A stretch of DNA of 64,000 nucleotides from the NCBI GenBank assembly GCA_937973685.1, contig CALJKJ010000018.1:1-64000 (forward strand), written 5' to 3'. Every line of letters starts with the position of its first letter. Position 1 is the first letter of the stretch. Shown in pieces: positions 10,629 to 20,271 of the stretch. A program made the position numbers and the translations under genes. The notes beneath the pieces are model-generated. The model ran no database searches and was not told the DNA's origin. It worked only from the letters and a program-made list of their open reading frames with translations. This stretch comes from an uncultured Flavobacteriales bacterium. GTDB lineage: Bacteria > Bacteroidota > Bacteroidia > Flavobacteriales_D > Crocinitomicaceae.

Positions 10629-11483
10629 ATGAGGTTCTATTTTGCTGCTTGTTGTCTTTTGTTTTCTCAAGTTTTGCTGTCGCAAACAGCAGGAAACTGG
10701 AAAGGTCTACTTTATTTTGAAGGTCAAAATATCACAGCTTCTGCTTTGATTTATTTTGATATTCCATCGGAATTTCAAGTTCAAGAAGGGCGAACACGTG
10801 AAGAATTACCTGGGTCACCTGCTTTTGTAGTGAAAAAAACATCGTGCATTCAAAAAAACGGAACTACTGTTGTGACACAACTAATAATGGAGAAAAAAAA
10901 GGATGTTGCTGGCAACCGATGGTGCAATGCGATATTTATATTATCATACAGTGATTCATCAGGTTATTTGACCGGGTCCTTTTTAAGTAGCGAATGCAAT
11001 GGTAAAAAAGGTAAAGTTATCTGTATTCGTTCTGGAGATAAAATGGACAAATTACCAACGGTCCCCGAGACTCAATTGTGGCGCACTCAGTTGATAGATG
11101 ATATAAAAAACAATAGAAAAGCACCAGAAATTCGTGCTAAAGAACGTGCTAATTTTGTGTTTCAACCCATTTTTTTTGATGTCGATAAAGCGGAAATAAG
11201 AACCGAATTCACCCCGTTTCTTGATAAAATGTTGGCTGTTGTTTTGGGGCATTCTGATTTGAGAATCATGGTAATAGGTCACACAGATGCAGATGGCTCA
11301 AATGCTTATAACTTTGCACTTTCCGAACGAAGAGCAGCAGCAATTACAGCATATTTTGTTGCGAAAGGGTTAGCGCCAGATAGAATAAAAATTCAGTTCA
11401 AAGGTGAATCGGAACCAATTGGCAACAACAAAACGAATGAAGGAAAACAACTCAATAGGAGAGTGGACTTTTTGTTTATTTAA
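10629..11483 (+). CDS. OmpA-family protein
   Basis: Peptidoglycan-binding envelope protein, 284 residues from ATG 10629. It has a signal peptide ending ...QVLLSQ, a beta-rich N-terminal domain of unknown type (about 20-160) and a C-terminal OmpA domain (about 175-284) with the hallmark VIGHTDADGSNAYNFALSERRA and NRRVDF motifs. No lipobox. It is followed by a bidirectional terminator shared with the convergent TPR lipoprotein. Confidence 0.85.
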   Translation: MRFYFAACCLLFSQVLLSQTAGNWKGLLYFEGQNITASALIYFDIPSEFQVQEGRTREELPGSPAFVVKKTSCIQKNGTTVVTQLIMEKKKDVAGNRWCNAIFILSYSDSSGYLTGSFLSSECNGKKGKVICIRSGDKMDKLPTVPETQLWRTQLIDDIKNNRKAPEIRAKERANFVFQPIFFDVDKAEIRTEFTPFLDKMLAVVLGHSDLRIMVIGHTDADGSNAYNFALSERRAAAITAYFVAKGLAPDRIKIQFKGESEPIGNNKTNEGKQLNRRVDFLFI

Positions 11484-11544
11484 ACAGCTAATCGTTCCTT
11501 TCAAACACAAACGAGAGCTAATAACTATTCTAAAAAAGAGACAT

Positions 11545-11579
11545 AAAAAAAGGCCACACATATTGTGTAGCCTTTTTTT
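11545..11579. terminator. Bidirectional terminator
   Basis: AAAAAAAGGC (11545-11554) pairs with GCCTTTTTTT at the far end, with an inner ACACA/TGTGT stem. It has T runs in both directions and separates two convergent genes. Confidence 0.85.
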
Positions 11580-11597
11580 GTTTGAGTTTGTTGAAAC

Positions 11598-13298
11598 TTA
11601 TTTGATGAAGCTCAAAGAAGCATCTTCAGCATATTTTAAGAATTCACGGTCTTTTCCAGCTTTCGCTTTCATTGCTCCGTCTTTTCCAATTGCACTTTTC
11701 AAGTTGCTAACTACAGATGCTAAGTTAGATAAACGAGCAGCTGCAATTGCTTTCAAGTAAAAACCTTGAGCACTTTCTTTGTCAGATGATGCGTCAATAG
11801 TTTTCGTTGCTTCTGAAGCATTACCATTTAACAATTGAGCCAATGCTTTGTTAAACGTGTTTTCTGTTCCGAAAGCAGCTACAGCATCTTTGTATTTACC
11901 GTTTTTGATTGCAATGATTCCTTTGTTGTAAGAAACAGCATCACCAGCACCAGATGCTTGTGCAAATAACTTACCTGCTTTAACACGGTCACCAGTAATA
12001 CCAGCAACAGCACCTAAATTATTTTTAGCAATCGCATTATCTTTCAAGCTGTTAGCTTTTTCGAATTGTGTTTTTGCTTCTGCAATTTTCCCTAATTGGA
12101 ATAGAGCTGCACCAACATTGTTTGCTGCTCTGTAATCTGAACCATCTTTTTTCTCTGCTTCACGGTAAACACGTAATTTTTCGTTTACGTCATCTGTTAA
12201 TGATGCAGTGAATAACAATTCTTCGATAGTTAATTTTTGTGGATCTGAAACTGAAATCGCTTTCAACTCTTCGTCTGTGTAACCAGTTAAATCATAAACA
12301 ACAACTGCTTCAGCACGACGTAATAATGGGAAAATTGACTCATCCAATTCAGTGAATGATTTTCCAAGGTTACGCATTTCTGTTTCGCGTTGTGTTGGGT
12401 CAGCGTACATTTGTAAAACACGTAAAATCAAATCTTTATCTTCTTGTTTGATTTTCATGTTTTTAGCTAATTCAACTTTGAATCCATCAAAATCCTCACC
12501 TTTTCCAGCTAAATTGTAAACTTCTGTTTGTGCTTTAGCATTTTTTGCTGCTTTAGCAGTTCCAAGAATTACACCTTTAGCAGCAGTTGCTCTTTCAGTT
12601 GATAAAGCATCATTCGAACCAACTTCCCCTTCTGGTGAAGCAAATCCAGTGATGTTAATTGCTTTGATATTGATGCGTGGATTCGCTTGCGCTTGAATTA
12701 ACCAAGCTTGTAAATCCATGATATCTTTGTCTTTCAACTCTGTTTTACGCACATCAGACTTACCTTTCAAGTAGTTTACTTGTGCAGTAGTTGTGTATTC
12801 TATAACACGTTGGAAATTATCTTTCTCGTATACAACTCGGAAATCATTATTTACTAAATAAGGAGTAATGATTGTTCCTTTTGCAATTTCTTGATTTTGA
12901 AACTTGTCTTTTTTCTCTTTTCCTCCTTTATAAACTTTACCTGTAACTTCTAATACAGCGTTCTCAAAAGCAGGTTGGTAAGCAACAACATCCGTGTAGA
13001 CCATTGTTCCTCCTGGCTTGTACTGAATAACAGTGCCATTTGCAGTTGCTTTTTCACCTTGAACAGTAACTGTTTTCAAAGCAACACCACCTAAAACTGG
13101 TGTTATTTCAGCAGATGCTTTCTTTTTAATTCCTTTTTCAGGGAATTTAACTTCAACTTTTACGCGCACGCTATCTGCATGCATTTCTAAAGGTGAAGGA
13201 GTTACTTTATAGTCAAGATCTTTTAATAAATCACAACTTGTAACAAGTGTACTTGCTACTGCAACAAAAGCCAAACCTTTGATACTTTGCTTTCTCAT
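11598..13298 (-). CDS. Large envelope lipoprotein with OmpA-like segment and TPR repeats
   Basis: A 566-residue predicted lipoprotein (lipobox LVTSC, Cys22 from ATG 13298). Residues about 190-290 contain the OmpA-type sequence NITGFASPEGEVGSNDALSTERA, and the C-terminal ~200 residues are TPR-like (AANNVGAALFQLGKIAEAKTQFEKA and following). Such proteins are common in Bacteroidota and probably connect envelope proteins to peptidoglycan, but the exact role is unknown. The frame opens at TTG 13304; ATG 13298 is the better start. Its neighbours share no pathway. Confidence 0.75.
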   Translation of the reverse strand: MRKQSIKGLAFVAVASTLVTSCDLLKDLDYKVTPSPLEMHADSVRVKVEVKFPEKGIKKKASAEITPVLGGVALKTVTVQGEKATANGTVIQYKPGGTMVYTDVVAYQPAFENAVLEVTGKVYKGGKEKKDKFQNQEIAKGTIITPYLVNNDFRVVYEKDNFQRVIEYTTTAQVNYLKGKSDVRKTELKDKDIMDLQAWLIQAQANPRINIKAINITGFASPEGEVGSNDALSTERATAAKGVILGTAKAAKNAKAQTEVYNLAGKGEDFDGFKVELAKNMKIKQEDKDLILRVLQMYADPTQRETEMRNLGKSFTELDESIFPLLRRAEAVVVYDLTGYTDEELKAISVSDPQKLTIEELLFTASLTDDVNEKLRVYREAEKKDGSDYRAANNVGAALFQLGKIAEAKTQFEKANSLKDNAIAKNNLGAVAGITGDRVKAGKLFAQASGAGDAVSYNKGIIAIKNGKYKDAVAAFGTENTFNKALAQLLNGNASEATKTIDASSDKESAQGFYLKAIAAARLSNLASVVSNLKSAIGKDGAMKAKAGKDREFLKYAEDASLSFIK

Positions 13299-13365
13299 AT
13301 TCAATTATTAGTTTCTACTTAATAAAATTCTATGCAATAATACGTATAATTTTTTTATTCATTCA

Positions 13366-13896
13366 TTAAAAAAATGATAAATTTCCGAATGAAATTGGCG
13401 GTTTAACAATTGTTATTTCCGATTTGTCAGGAGAATTTTTTAATAATTCAGAAAATGTTAATTGTTCCACAGGGTGACAAATGGAAGGAATTAATTCAAC
13501 CAAGGGGTAAAGAACAAAATTGCGCTTTGATAAATATTTGTGTGGAATTGTTAATTCGTTTGTGGATATGCAATTGTTTTTATGCAGCAAAATATCAATA
13601 TCAATTGTGCGTGAAGTATATTCTGAACTCGTTTTCAAAGTTCGTCCTAATGCTGTTTCAATCGTTTTGATAAGCGATAATAGCTCAAAAGCAGTAACAT
13701 CAGTTTGACATTCGATCACGCAATTATAAAATGTTTCCTCTGCTTCAAATCCCCACGCTTCAGTTTCGTAAATTGAAGAACAACGCAAGCATTTTATCTG
13801 TTTGCTTTCCAGCAGATTTATAGACGCAGAGATGTTTGCTATTCGATCTCCCAAATTGCTTCCAATTCCCAAATACACCAATTCATTTGCTTCCAT
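13366..13896 (-). CDS. folK: 2-amino-4-hydroxy-6-hydroxymethyldihydropteridine pyrophosphokinase
   Basis: Pyrophosphorylates 6-hydroxymethyl-7,8-dihydropterin for folate synthesis. At 176 residues it is the usual monofunctional size. It shows LGIGSNLGDR at the N-terminus, YETEAWGF, the FYNCVIE strand, and the diagnostic SRTIDIDILL with acidic metal ligands followed by LTIPHKYLSKRNFVLYPLVEL. ATG 13896. It is separated from neighbours on both sides and divergent from sppA. Confidence 0.95.
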   Translation of the reverse strand: MEANELVYLGIGSNLGDRIANISASINLLESKQIKCLRCSSIYETEAWGFEAEETFYNCVIECQTDVTAFELLSLIKTIETALGRTLKTSSEYTSRTIDIDILLHKNNCISTNELTIPHKYLSKRNFVLYPLVELIPSICHPVEQLTFSELLKNSPDKSEITIVKPPISFGNLSFF

Positions 13897-13995
13897 TCCA
13901 CAAATTTAGAAGGCTTTTCATTTTCCTTGTTAAAATATTTTGATTTTTATGCACATAACAATGTCATGCATTCTATTTAATCAAGTGATTCGAAT

Positions 13996-14003
13996 TATAT
14001 TTG
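13996..14003 (+). promoter_or_regulatory. sppA promoter -7 element
   Basis: TATATTTG, exact TAnnTTTG match, 16 bp before the sppA ATG, which implies a very short leader. Confidence 0.5.
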
Positions 14004-14019
14004 TTTCAAATTAGTTCGC

Positions 14020-15792
14020 ATGAATTTCGTAAAAATATCTTTTTGGCGCATCTTTTGGCCAACAATTATTGCTTCATTAATCCTTTCAGCTTTGGGTTGG
14101 GTGTTTTGGATTCTCGTTTTCACCGGAATAACTGCTGAGGAACCAGAAACTGCATCGCCTGCGGTTTTGCATTTAAAATTGAATGGAGTAATAGGAGATA
14201 GAAGTGATGCGACTTTTGATGGCTTGTCATTGGCGATGACCACACAAATTGGACTATCGGATTTGTTAGTAGGTTTCAAAAATGCTAAAAATGATCCAGA
14301 AGTAAAAGGCATTTACCTTGATTTAGGTGCGATTGAATGTGGTTATGCAACCGCCTTTGAAATTCGTAATGCAATCAAGGATTTCCGTTCATCAGGTAAA
14401 TTTGTTACGGCTTATTTATCTGGAGAAATGATTTCCCAAAAACAATATTTAATCAGTGCTGCAGCTTCCAAAATTTATGGTTTTCCAACATCTACAATGG
14501 AATTTGTTGGTTTGGGTGCAGAATTGATGTTCTACAAAAACACCTTTGATAAACTAGGTTTGGAAATGCAAGTTGTTCGTGGACCAAATAATGATTTCAA
14601 AAGTGCAGTCGAACCTTATTTTTTAGATAAAATGAGCGATTCGAGCAGGTTTCAGATGCAACAATACATTACATCAATTTGGGATAATTATTGCGCTACC
14701 GTTGCAAAAGAACGTGGCGTATCTGCTATTGCTTTGAATCAAATTGCAAACGGATTAAAAATTCAACGCTTGTCCGATGCCTTTCGTTACGGCCTAATCG
14801 ATGGGCTTTGTTACCAAGACGAAGTCGAAAACAAAATCATGCAGCAAGCAAATTTAGCAGACGGAACAGAAATAATGTCTTTTGAATCGTATGCGAAAAA
14901 CGCATTTGAAGTCGACCAATTAGGAATATCTGATGTTGACAATAGAATTGCCGTTATCAATACAGCAGGTAGTATCATGGTAGATGGCAATGAAATTGCA
15001 TCACGTAAACTGATTCAGTTATTTCGAGATGTCCGCAAAGATAAATCCATCAAAGGAGTTGTCTTTCGTGTCAACAGTCCAGGTGGGAGTGCGCTGGCTT
15101 CGGAAGAAATTTGGCGAGAAGTGGAACTAACTGCTCAAGTAAAAACACTGGTTGTTTCTATGGGTGATGTAGCTGCTTCAGGTGGTTATTACATAGCAAC
15201 ACCAGCAGAAACAATTTTTGCTGAACCAACAACGATAACTGGTTCTATCGGTGTTTTTGGAGTGATTCCTTTTACAGGAAATTTATTGGAAAAGAACTTG
15301 GGGTTAACTTTTGATCGCGTGCAAACCAATCAACATAGCGTGCTTTCGTTGAACAGAAGATTGACAGCAGAAGAATTCGCTATCATCCAAGGAGAAGTAA
15401 ACGGAACCTATGAATTGTTCAAATCTCGTGTTGCTAAAGGACGAAACTTGTCAATGGCACAAGTAAACCGCATTGCACGTGGGCGAGTTTGGACTGGTGC
15501 TGCAGCAGTGAAAGTTGGCTTGGTAGACAAACTTGGTGGATTGAACGATGCGATTGCTTATTTAGCTCAAAAATTAAGCCTCACAGATCCAATTGTTCAG
15601 TATTGGCCAAAAGTTAAGATCGATCCAATTCAAGAATTGTTAACTAAAATTTCAGAAGAAAGTAATTCGGTTGTTTCAATGAAAGCAGTTACACTTCCAA
15701 AAATACTCGATCAAACACTAAAAGAATTAGCTCATTTGGAACAATGGTCAGGTATTCAAATGCGCATGCCGTACACATTGAAAATCAATTGA
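14020..15792 (+). CDS. sppA: Signal peptide peptidase SppA, 67K type
   Basis: Inner-membrane serine protease that degrades cleaved signal peptides. The 590-residue double-domain form has one N-terminal membrane anchor (about 12-38). The catalytic dyad is visible: Lys194 in PNNDFKSAVEPYF of the first domain and Ser387 in GDVAASGGYYIA of the second. The C-terminal half includes TITGSIGVFG and GRVWTGAAAVKVGLVDKLGG. It precedes murB by 59 bp in the same direction and the two may be cotranscribed. Confidence 0.95.
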   Translation: MNFVKISFWRIFWPTIIASLILSALGWVFWILVFTGITAEEPETASPAVLHLKLNGVIGDRSDATFDGLSLAMTTQIGLSDLLVGFKNAKNDPEVKGIYLDLGAIECGYATAFEIRNAIKDFRSSGKFVTAYLSGEMISQKQYLISAAASKIYGFPTSTMEFVGLGAELMFYKNTFDKLGLEMQVVRGPNNDFKSAVEPYFLDKMSDSSRFQMQQYITSIWDNYCATVAKERGVSAIALNQIANGLKIQRLSDAFRYGLIDGLCYQDEVENKIMQQANLADGTEIMSFESYAKNAFEVDQLGISDVDNRIAVINTAGSIMVDGNEIASRKLIQLFRDVRKDKSIKGVVFRVNSPGGSALASEEIWREVELTAQVKTLVVSMGDVAASGGYYIATPAETIFAEPTTITGSIGVFGVIPFTGNLLEKNLGLTFDRVQTNQHSVLSLNRRLTAEEFAIIQGEVNGTYELFKSRVAKGRNLSMAQVNRIARGRVWTGAAAVKVGLVDKLGGLNDAIAYLAQKLSLTDPIVQYWPKVKIDPIQELLTKISEESNSVVSMKAVTLPKILDQTLKELAHLEQWSGIQMRMPYTLKIN

Positions 15793-15851
15793 TTTTTCAG
15801 TTAAGCAGGTTTTCAGTTTTAAATCAGTGATTTTATCCGTTATTTTGTAAC

Positions 15852-16862
15852 ATGATTGAAGTTGATTTTTCGTTAAAAGGATTGAACACATTTGGTGTCG
15901 CTGTTTCAGCTGCTGCTTTTGCGCGGTTCTCATCAGTCGATGAATTAACAACAATTCTTCAAGAGAATCAAAATCAGTTACCACTCTACATTTTAGGTGG
16001 TGGAAGTAATATCTTATTTACCAAAGATTGTCCCTTTCTTGTCTTAAAAAATGAATTGCTTGGAAAAGAAATTGTAGCTGAAACAACAGAATCGTTGACA
16101 ATTAAAGTTGGTGCTGGTGAAAAATGGCACGATTTCGTTATGCATGCCGTTTCAAATGGTTGGGGTGGCGTAGAAAATTTAAGCTTGATTCCTGGAAGTG
16201 TTGGTGCAAGTCCCATGCAGAATATTGGTGCTTATGGCGTTGAAATCAAAGATGTTTTCGAATCATTAGAAGCTTTTCATATCGAGTCTGGTGAAATACA
16301 TACGTTTAACAAAGAAGCGTGTCATTTTGGATACCGTGAAAGTGTTTTCAAACGCGCTTTGAAAGGTCAATACATCATCACTTCTGTATCATTCAACTTA
16401 ACAAAAAAACCATCGTTCAATACAGCTTATGGAGCAATTCAACAAGAAATTGAACGAGCAGGTGTTACAACATTATCGGTAAAAGCAATAAGCGATGCAG
16501 TTATTCGCATTCGTCAAAGTAAATTGCCTGATCCGACAGTATTGGGAAATGCTGGAAGTTTTTTTAAAAATCCAGTTGTTACACAAGAAATCGCTGATAA
16601 TGTATTAAAAAACTGGCCGGATGCGCCGAATTATCCGCAGCAGGATGGTTCAGTGAAATTAGCTGCTGGCTGGTTAATTGAGAAAGCAGGTTTAAAAGGT
16701 TACCGATCAGGATCGTGTGGTGTTCACGAAAAACAAGCGCTTGTACTTGTCAATTACGGCGGTGCAACGGGTCAAGAAGTAATTGATTTGTCTCAATACG
16801 TAATGGACACCGTTTTTACAGAATTTGGTGTTCAATTAGAACGCGAAGTCAATATCATGTAA
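15852..16862 (+). CDS. murB: UDP-N-acetylenolpyruvoylglucosamine reductase
   Basis: FAD- and NADPH-dependent second step of UDP-MurNAc synthesis for peptidoglycan. The 336-residue protein is a type I MurB: ILGGGSNILF (FAD site), SLIPGSVGASPMQNIGAYGVE, the inserted FGYRESVF loop, NAGSFFKNP with the catalytic Ser, and the C-terminal KLAAGWLIEKAGLKG. ATG 15852. Convergent with the helicase gene, whose stop codon is adjacent (0 bp gap). Confidence 0.97.
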   Translation: MIEVDFSLKGLNTFGVAVSAAAFARFSSVDELTTILQENQNQLPLYILGGGSNILFTKDCPFLVLKNELLGKEIVAETTESLTIKVGAGEKWHDFVMHAVSNGWGGVENLSLIPGSVGASPMQNIGAYGVEIKDVFESLEAFHIESGEIHTFNKEACHFGYRESVFKRALKGQYIITSVSFNLTKKPSFNTAYGAIQQEIERAGVTTLSVKAISDAVIRIRQSKLPDPTVLGNAGSFFKNPVVTQEIADNVLKNWPDAPNYPQQDGSVKLAAGWLIEKAGLKGYRSGSCGVHEKQALVLVNYGGATGQEVIDLSQYVMDTVFTEFGVQLEREVNIM

Positions 16863-18086
16863 TTACCAATTATCGCTGGTACCGTCCTCTTCGTTTGCTT
16901 GATCCAATAGTTTTTTCCAGTTGTAGGACAAATCCTCTGAATCATCAATAATTGTTTTGTAGGTAAACTTATCAATTTCTAATTGCGCAATTTCCTCACC
17001 GATATACGTTTCGATTGCTGTCAAAAAAGGAATTTCATCAGGACTGCAAAAAGCGATTGCTTGCCCCTTTTTTGTTCCACGACCTGTTCGACCAACACGG
17101 TGAACATATTGTTCTTCCAAATCCGGCAAATCGTAATTAATAACATAATCAACACCTGGAATATCAATGCCACGCGCTGCAACGTCTGTGGTAATTAAAA
17201 TTCGGTTTTCATTATTACGGAAACGCTCTAAAATTGCAAAACGTTCTGCTTGTTCGATGCCACCATGCAACGCTTCTGTCTTTAATCCAACACGTTCCAT
17301 TGCCGCAACAACACGTTCTGAACGCACTTTCGTTCGAACAAAAACAACAAATTTCAATGCTTCGTATTCTTTGAGCATGTTCTCCAAGAAAAAACGTTTG
17401 TCATCCATATCTACATGAATGTAGGCATGACTAACATTTTTAGAGACCAAGTTTTTTGGTGAAATTTGAATTCGGATAGCATCGCGCACGATATCGTATG
17501 CAAGCGCCTTTATTTTTTTTGTAATCGTCGCTGAGAAAAACAATGTTTGTCTGTGTTTTTTTGGCGAAAGCGAGTGAATTGCTTTGATGTCATGCGCAAA
17601 CCCCATGTCCAACATTCTGTCGGCTTCATCGAGTACTAAAAAGCGAATATCATCCAACGATAAAAATCCTTGTGAGCGCAAATCAAAAACGCGTCCTGGA
17701 GTAGCAACGATGATGTCGGTTCCACGTTTCAATTGATTGATTTGCTTGTCCTGATCAACGCCACCCATCACACACGTTATCCGTACTTGTGAATTTTTCC
17801 CAATCGTTTCAAAAACACTAGTAATTTGCTCAGCTAATTCACGTGTTGGCGCCATAACAATGCAACGAGGAGCTTTTGATTTCGGATTGTTTTTGGATAA
17901 AACATGAATGATTGGAATGGCAAAAGCAGCAGTTTTTCCTGTTCCTGTTTGAGCAATTGCAAAAACATCTTCTCCATTCAAAATCGGTGTGATTGTTTTA
18001 AATTGAATATCTGTTGGTTTATTGAAACCCAACAAATCCAATTGTTCTTTTATCTCATTTGAAATTGGATAATCGGAAAAACGCAT
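16863..18086 (-). CDS. DEAD-box ATP-dependent RNA helicase, RhlE-like
   Basis: RNA helicase for ribosome assembly, RNA decay or cold growth. All core motifs are present in order: AQTGTGKT, PTRELAEQI, TPGR, DEAD, SAT, TTDVAARGIDIPGVDYVINYDLP and HRVGRTGR. The 407-residue product has only a short tail, like RhlE proteins of Bacteroidota. ATG 18086 with a TAACTTTG promoter element at 18101-18108 on the minus strand. Confidence 0.93.
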   Translation of the reverse strand: MRFSDYPISNEIKEQLDLLGFNKPTDIQFKTITPILNGEDVFAIAQTGTGKTAAFAIPIIHVLSKNNPKSKAPRCIVMAPTRELAEQITSVFETIGKNSQVRITCVMGGVDQDKQINQLKRGTDIIVATPGRVFDLRSQGFLSLDDIRFLVLDEADRMLDMGFAHDIKAIHSLSPKKHRQTLFFSATITKKIKALAYDIVRDAIRIQISPKNLVSKNVSHAYIHVDMDDKRFFLENMLKEYEALKFVVFVRTKVRSERVVAAMERVGLKTEALHGGIEQAERFAILERFRNNENRILITTDVAARGIDIPGVDYVINYDLPDLEEQYVHRVGRTGRGTKKGQAIAFCSPDEIPFLTAIETYIGEEIAQLEIDKFTYKTIIDDSEDLSYNWKKLLDQANEEDGTSDNW

Positions 18087-18100
18087 ATTTTTATTTTTTA

Positions 18101-18108
18101 CAAAGTTA
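18101..18108 (-). promoter_or_regulatory. Helicase gene promoter -7 element
   Basis: TAACTTTG on the minus strand, a TAnnTTTG match, 15 bp upstream of the ATG. Confidence 0.45.
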
Positions 18109-18160
18109 AGTTAAATTGTCGGCATTGATTCACGAGCTTTAATTTCAAGAATAAGAAAGT

Positions 18161-18168
18161 TATCTTTG
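18161..18168 (+). promoter_or_regulatory. Promoter -7 element of the FecBCD-type operon
   Basis: TATCTTTG, a TAnnTTTG match, 26 bp upstream of the ATG at 18194. The short leader leaves no space for a cobalamin riboswitch. Confidence 0.5.
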
Positions 18169-18193
18169 TAGATTAATAACGGAACATTTGCTA

Positions 18194-19285
18194 ATGAAAT
18201 TAAGTTACCTGTTTTTTTGTTTTTTCTTGCTAATTGCATGCAAATCATCACGAACTGATGCTGTAGAACAAGTAGGTTTAATTAAATATGCGGCTAATTT
18301 TCTGTTGATTACGAAGGAAAATTACCAATTGGTACAATTATTTCATCCAAAAACACATCAATTGGAAGCTAGTTTTGCTTTGGTGAAACGTGGAACACAT
18401 CCAACAATTCCTTCAAACACATCAATAATTACTGTTCCGGTAAGGAAAATGGCTGCACTTTCAAGTACGTTTATTGGCATGTTAAATGAATTAGACGCGC
18501 TTGAAACTGTTGCAATGACTACAAGTGAAAACTATTTGTGGAACAAGCAAATGAAAGCCCGTATTCGAAAAGGGTTGTGTACTTCTGTTGCCACTGATGA
18601 CGCCGTTTCTCCAGAATTAGTAGTGAAGAAAAAGGTGGAATTGATTGTGTATAGTGGTTTTGGACAACCATTTCCCAATGAAGCCAAACTTACACAATTA
18701 GGAACGATTGCTCTGCCAAATTATGATTGGGAGGAAACAACTGCTCTTGGTAAATTAGAGTGGATTAAATTATTTGGCGCATTAACGGGGAAGTTGGATC
18801 AAGCAACAGAATATTTCAATAAAATCTCTCAGGAATACAAACAACTAAAAGCAACTACTAAAAAATGGAAAGGTAAAAGCAAATTAGCTTTGGCAGGTGA
18901 TTTTTATGGTGATATTTGGATCGCACCAGCAGGACAAAGTTTCATTGCGCGCATGTTTAAAGATGCTGGAATTAATTATGTCTACCAACTCAAAAGTGGG
19001 ACTGCGAGTTTACAACTTGCTGCAGAACAAGTAATAAAAGATGAAAAAGCATGTTTTATTTGGATCAATGCAGAAGGCACAACTGTAAAGCAATTACTGA
19101 AAAACGATGCAAAGCGAAAGCAATTGACCGTTTTAAAACACCGACAAGTCTATTCGTATTTACACGATTCCAATTATTTTTGGGAAATGAGTGCCGTACA
19201 CCCAGAGTGGTTACTTGCTGATTTTTGTCAAATTGCTCAAAATAAAAAAGGAGCAATGCATTTCTATAAAAAACTAGCTGAATGA
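18194..19285 (+). CDS. BtuF/FecB-like ABC transporter substrate-binding lipoprotein
   Basis: Periplasmic binding protein of a type II importer for a siderophore, haem or cobalamin. From ATG 18194 (363 residues) it has a lipoprotein signal with lipobox LIAC (Cys16) and a class III binding-protein fold: an N-terminal lobe with VAMTTSENYLWN, a long linking helix, and a C-terminal lobe with LALAGDFYGDIWIAPAGQSFIARMFKDAG. The upstream TTG 18188 is not needed. The gene overlaps the permease gene by 4 bp. Ligand cannot be told from sequence; no riboswitch or TonB receptor is adjacent. Confidence 0.85.
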   Translation: MKLSYLFFCFFLLIACKSSRTDAVEQVGLIKYAANFLLITKENYQLVQLFHPKTHQLEASFALVKRGTHPTIPSNTSIITVPVRKMAALSSTFIGMLNELDALETVAMTTSENYLWNKQMKARIRKGLCTSVATDDAVSPELVVKKKVELIVYSGFGQPFPNEAKLTQLGTIALPNYDWEETTALGKLEWIKLFGALTGKLDQATEYFNKISQEYKQLKATTKKWKGKSKLALAGDFYGDIWIAPAGQSFIARMFKDAGINYVYQLKSGTASLQLAAEQVIKDEKACFIWINAEGTTVKQLLKNDAKRKQLTVLKHRQVYSYLHDSNYFWEMSAVHPEWLLADFCQIAQNKKGAMHFYKKLAE

Positions 19286-20271
19286 AAACGCGTATTTATA
19301 GTGTTTTAATAATAGTGTTGCTTGTATTGCTTTTCATTGCAATTGGTTTGCCCCATGGTAAAGATCATTGGTTTGCCTATTGGTTTTCGAGTGAAAGCGA
19401 CCGAGAAATGCAATACAAATTACTCACTGTATTCCGCATTCCAGAGCTAATAATGGCTGTTGTATCTGGTACAGCACTAGCAGTTTGTGGCTTGTTGTTA
19501 CAAACATTTTTAAATAATCCGTTGGCGGGACCTTCCATCTTAGGCTTGACTTCCGGGTCAAATTTGTTGGTAGCGATAACAATTATGGGAGGAAGTTTTT
19601 TTTCAATCGAACTTTCATCATTTGGAATAACTTTTTCAGCAGCTTTAGGAGCTTTCTTATTTGGGTTGATAATTGTTCTGGTTGCTATGCGCATCAAATC
19701 ATCCGTTTCATTGTTGTTAATTGGACTGATGCTCGGAACTTTTGTTACAGCTGTAACGAGTTTAATCATCACACAAGCCGATGCAAGTAGTGTGAAACGT
19801 TTTTCAATGTGGTCTTTTGGCACCTTGAAACAAGTTGGGTTGGAACAAATACCGTTTGTCCTTGTGGTTTTAATTATTGGATTAATCGCTGCTTTTTTGT
19901 TGACAAAACCATTGAATGCCTTCGTCTTGGGTGAGCAAAATGCTGCGTTATTAGGCGTATCTGTTTCACGGTTTCGCTGGCAGTTATTATTAGTAGTTGC
20001 ACTTTTAACGGGCTTGATTACTGCTTTTTGTGGTCCGATAGCATTTGTTGGACTGATCGTTCCAAATTGTGTTAAGTTACTTGCAAAAACAGCTAATCAC
20101 AAGCATTTAGTTATCATGACAGCCATCGCTGGTGCTATTTTCATGTTGTTATGTATTATTATTGTTCGCTTATTGGAACCTGTAATTGTATTGCCAATCA
20201 ACACCCTCACTTCATTGTTGGGAGCGCCTGTAGTACTCGTTTTATTGGTTAAAAAAGTTCGCTATGTTTAA
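19282..20271 (+). CDS. FecCD/BtuC-family ABC transporter permease
   Basis: Inner-membrane permease, 329 residues, about ten membrane segments. Family motifs: FRIPELIMAVVSGTALAVCGLLLQTFLNNPLAGPSILG near the N-terminus and GPIAFVGLIVPNCVKLL in the C-terminal half. ATG 19282 overlaps the stop of the binding-protein gene, and its own 3' end overlaps the ATPase gene by 8 bp, so the three are translated as one operon. Confidence 0.93.
   Translation: MKTRIYSVLIIVLLVLLFIAIGLPHGKDHWFAYWFSSESDREMQYKLLTVFRIPELIMAVVSGTALAVCGLLLQTFLNNPLAGPSILGLTSGSNLLVAITIMGGSFFSIELSSFGITFSAALGAFLFGLIIVLVAMRIKSSVSLLLIGLMLGTFVTAVTSLIITQADASSVKRFSMWSFGTLKQVGLEQIPFVLVVLIIGLIAAFLLTKPLNAFVLGEQNAALLGVSVSRFRWQLLLVVALLTGLITAFCGPIAFVGLIVPNCVKLLAKTANHKHLVIMTAIAGAIFMLLCIIIVRLLEPVIVLPINTLTSLLGAPVVLVLLVKKVRYV

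Noticed and set aside
18087..18193. Cobalamin riboswitch in front of the FecBCD/BtuFCD-type operon
   Set aside because: Only about 100 bp are available, a TAnnTTTG promoter lies 26 bp before the gene, and no B12-box-like sequence is visible.
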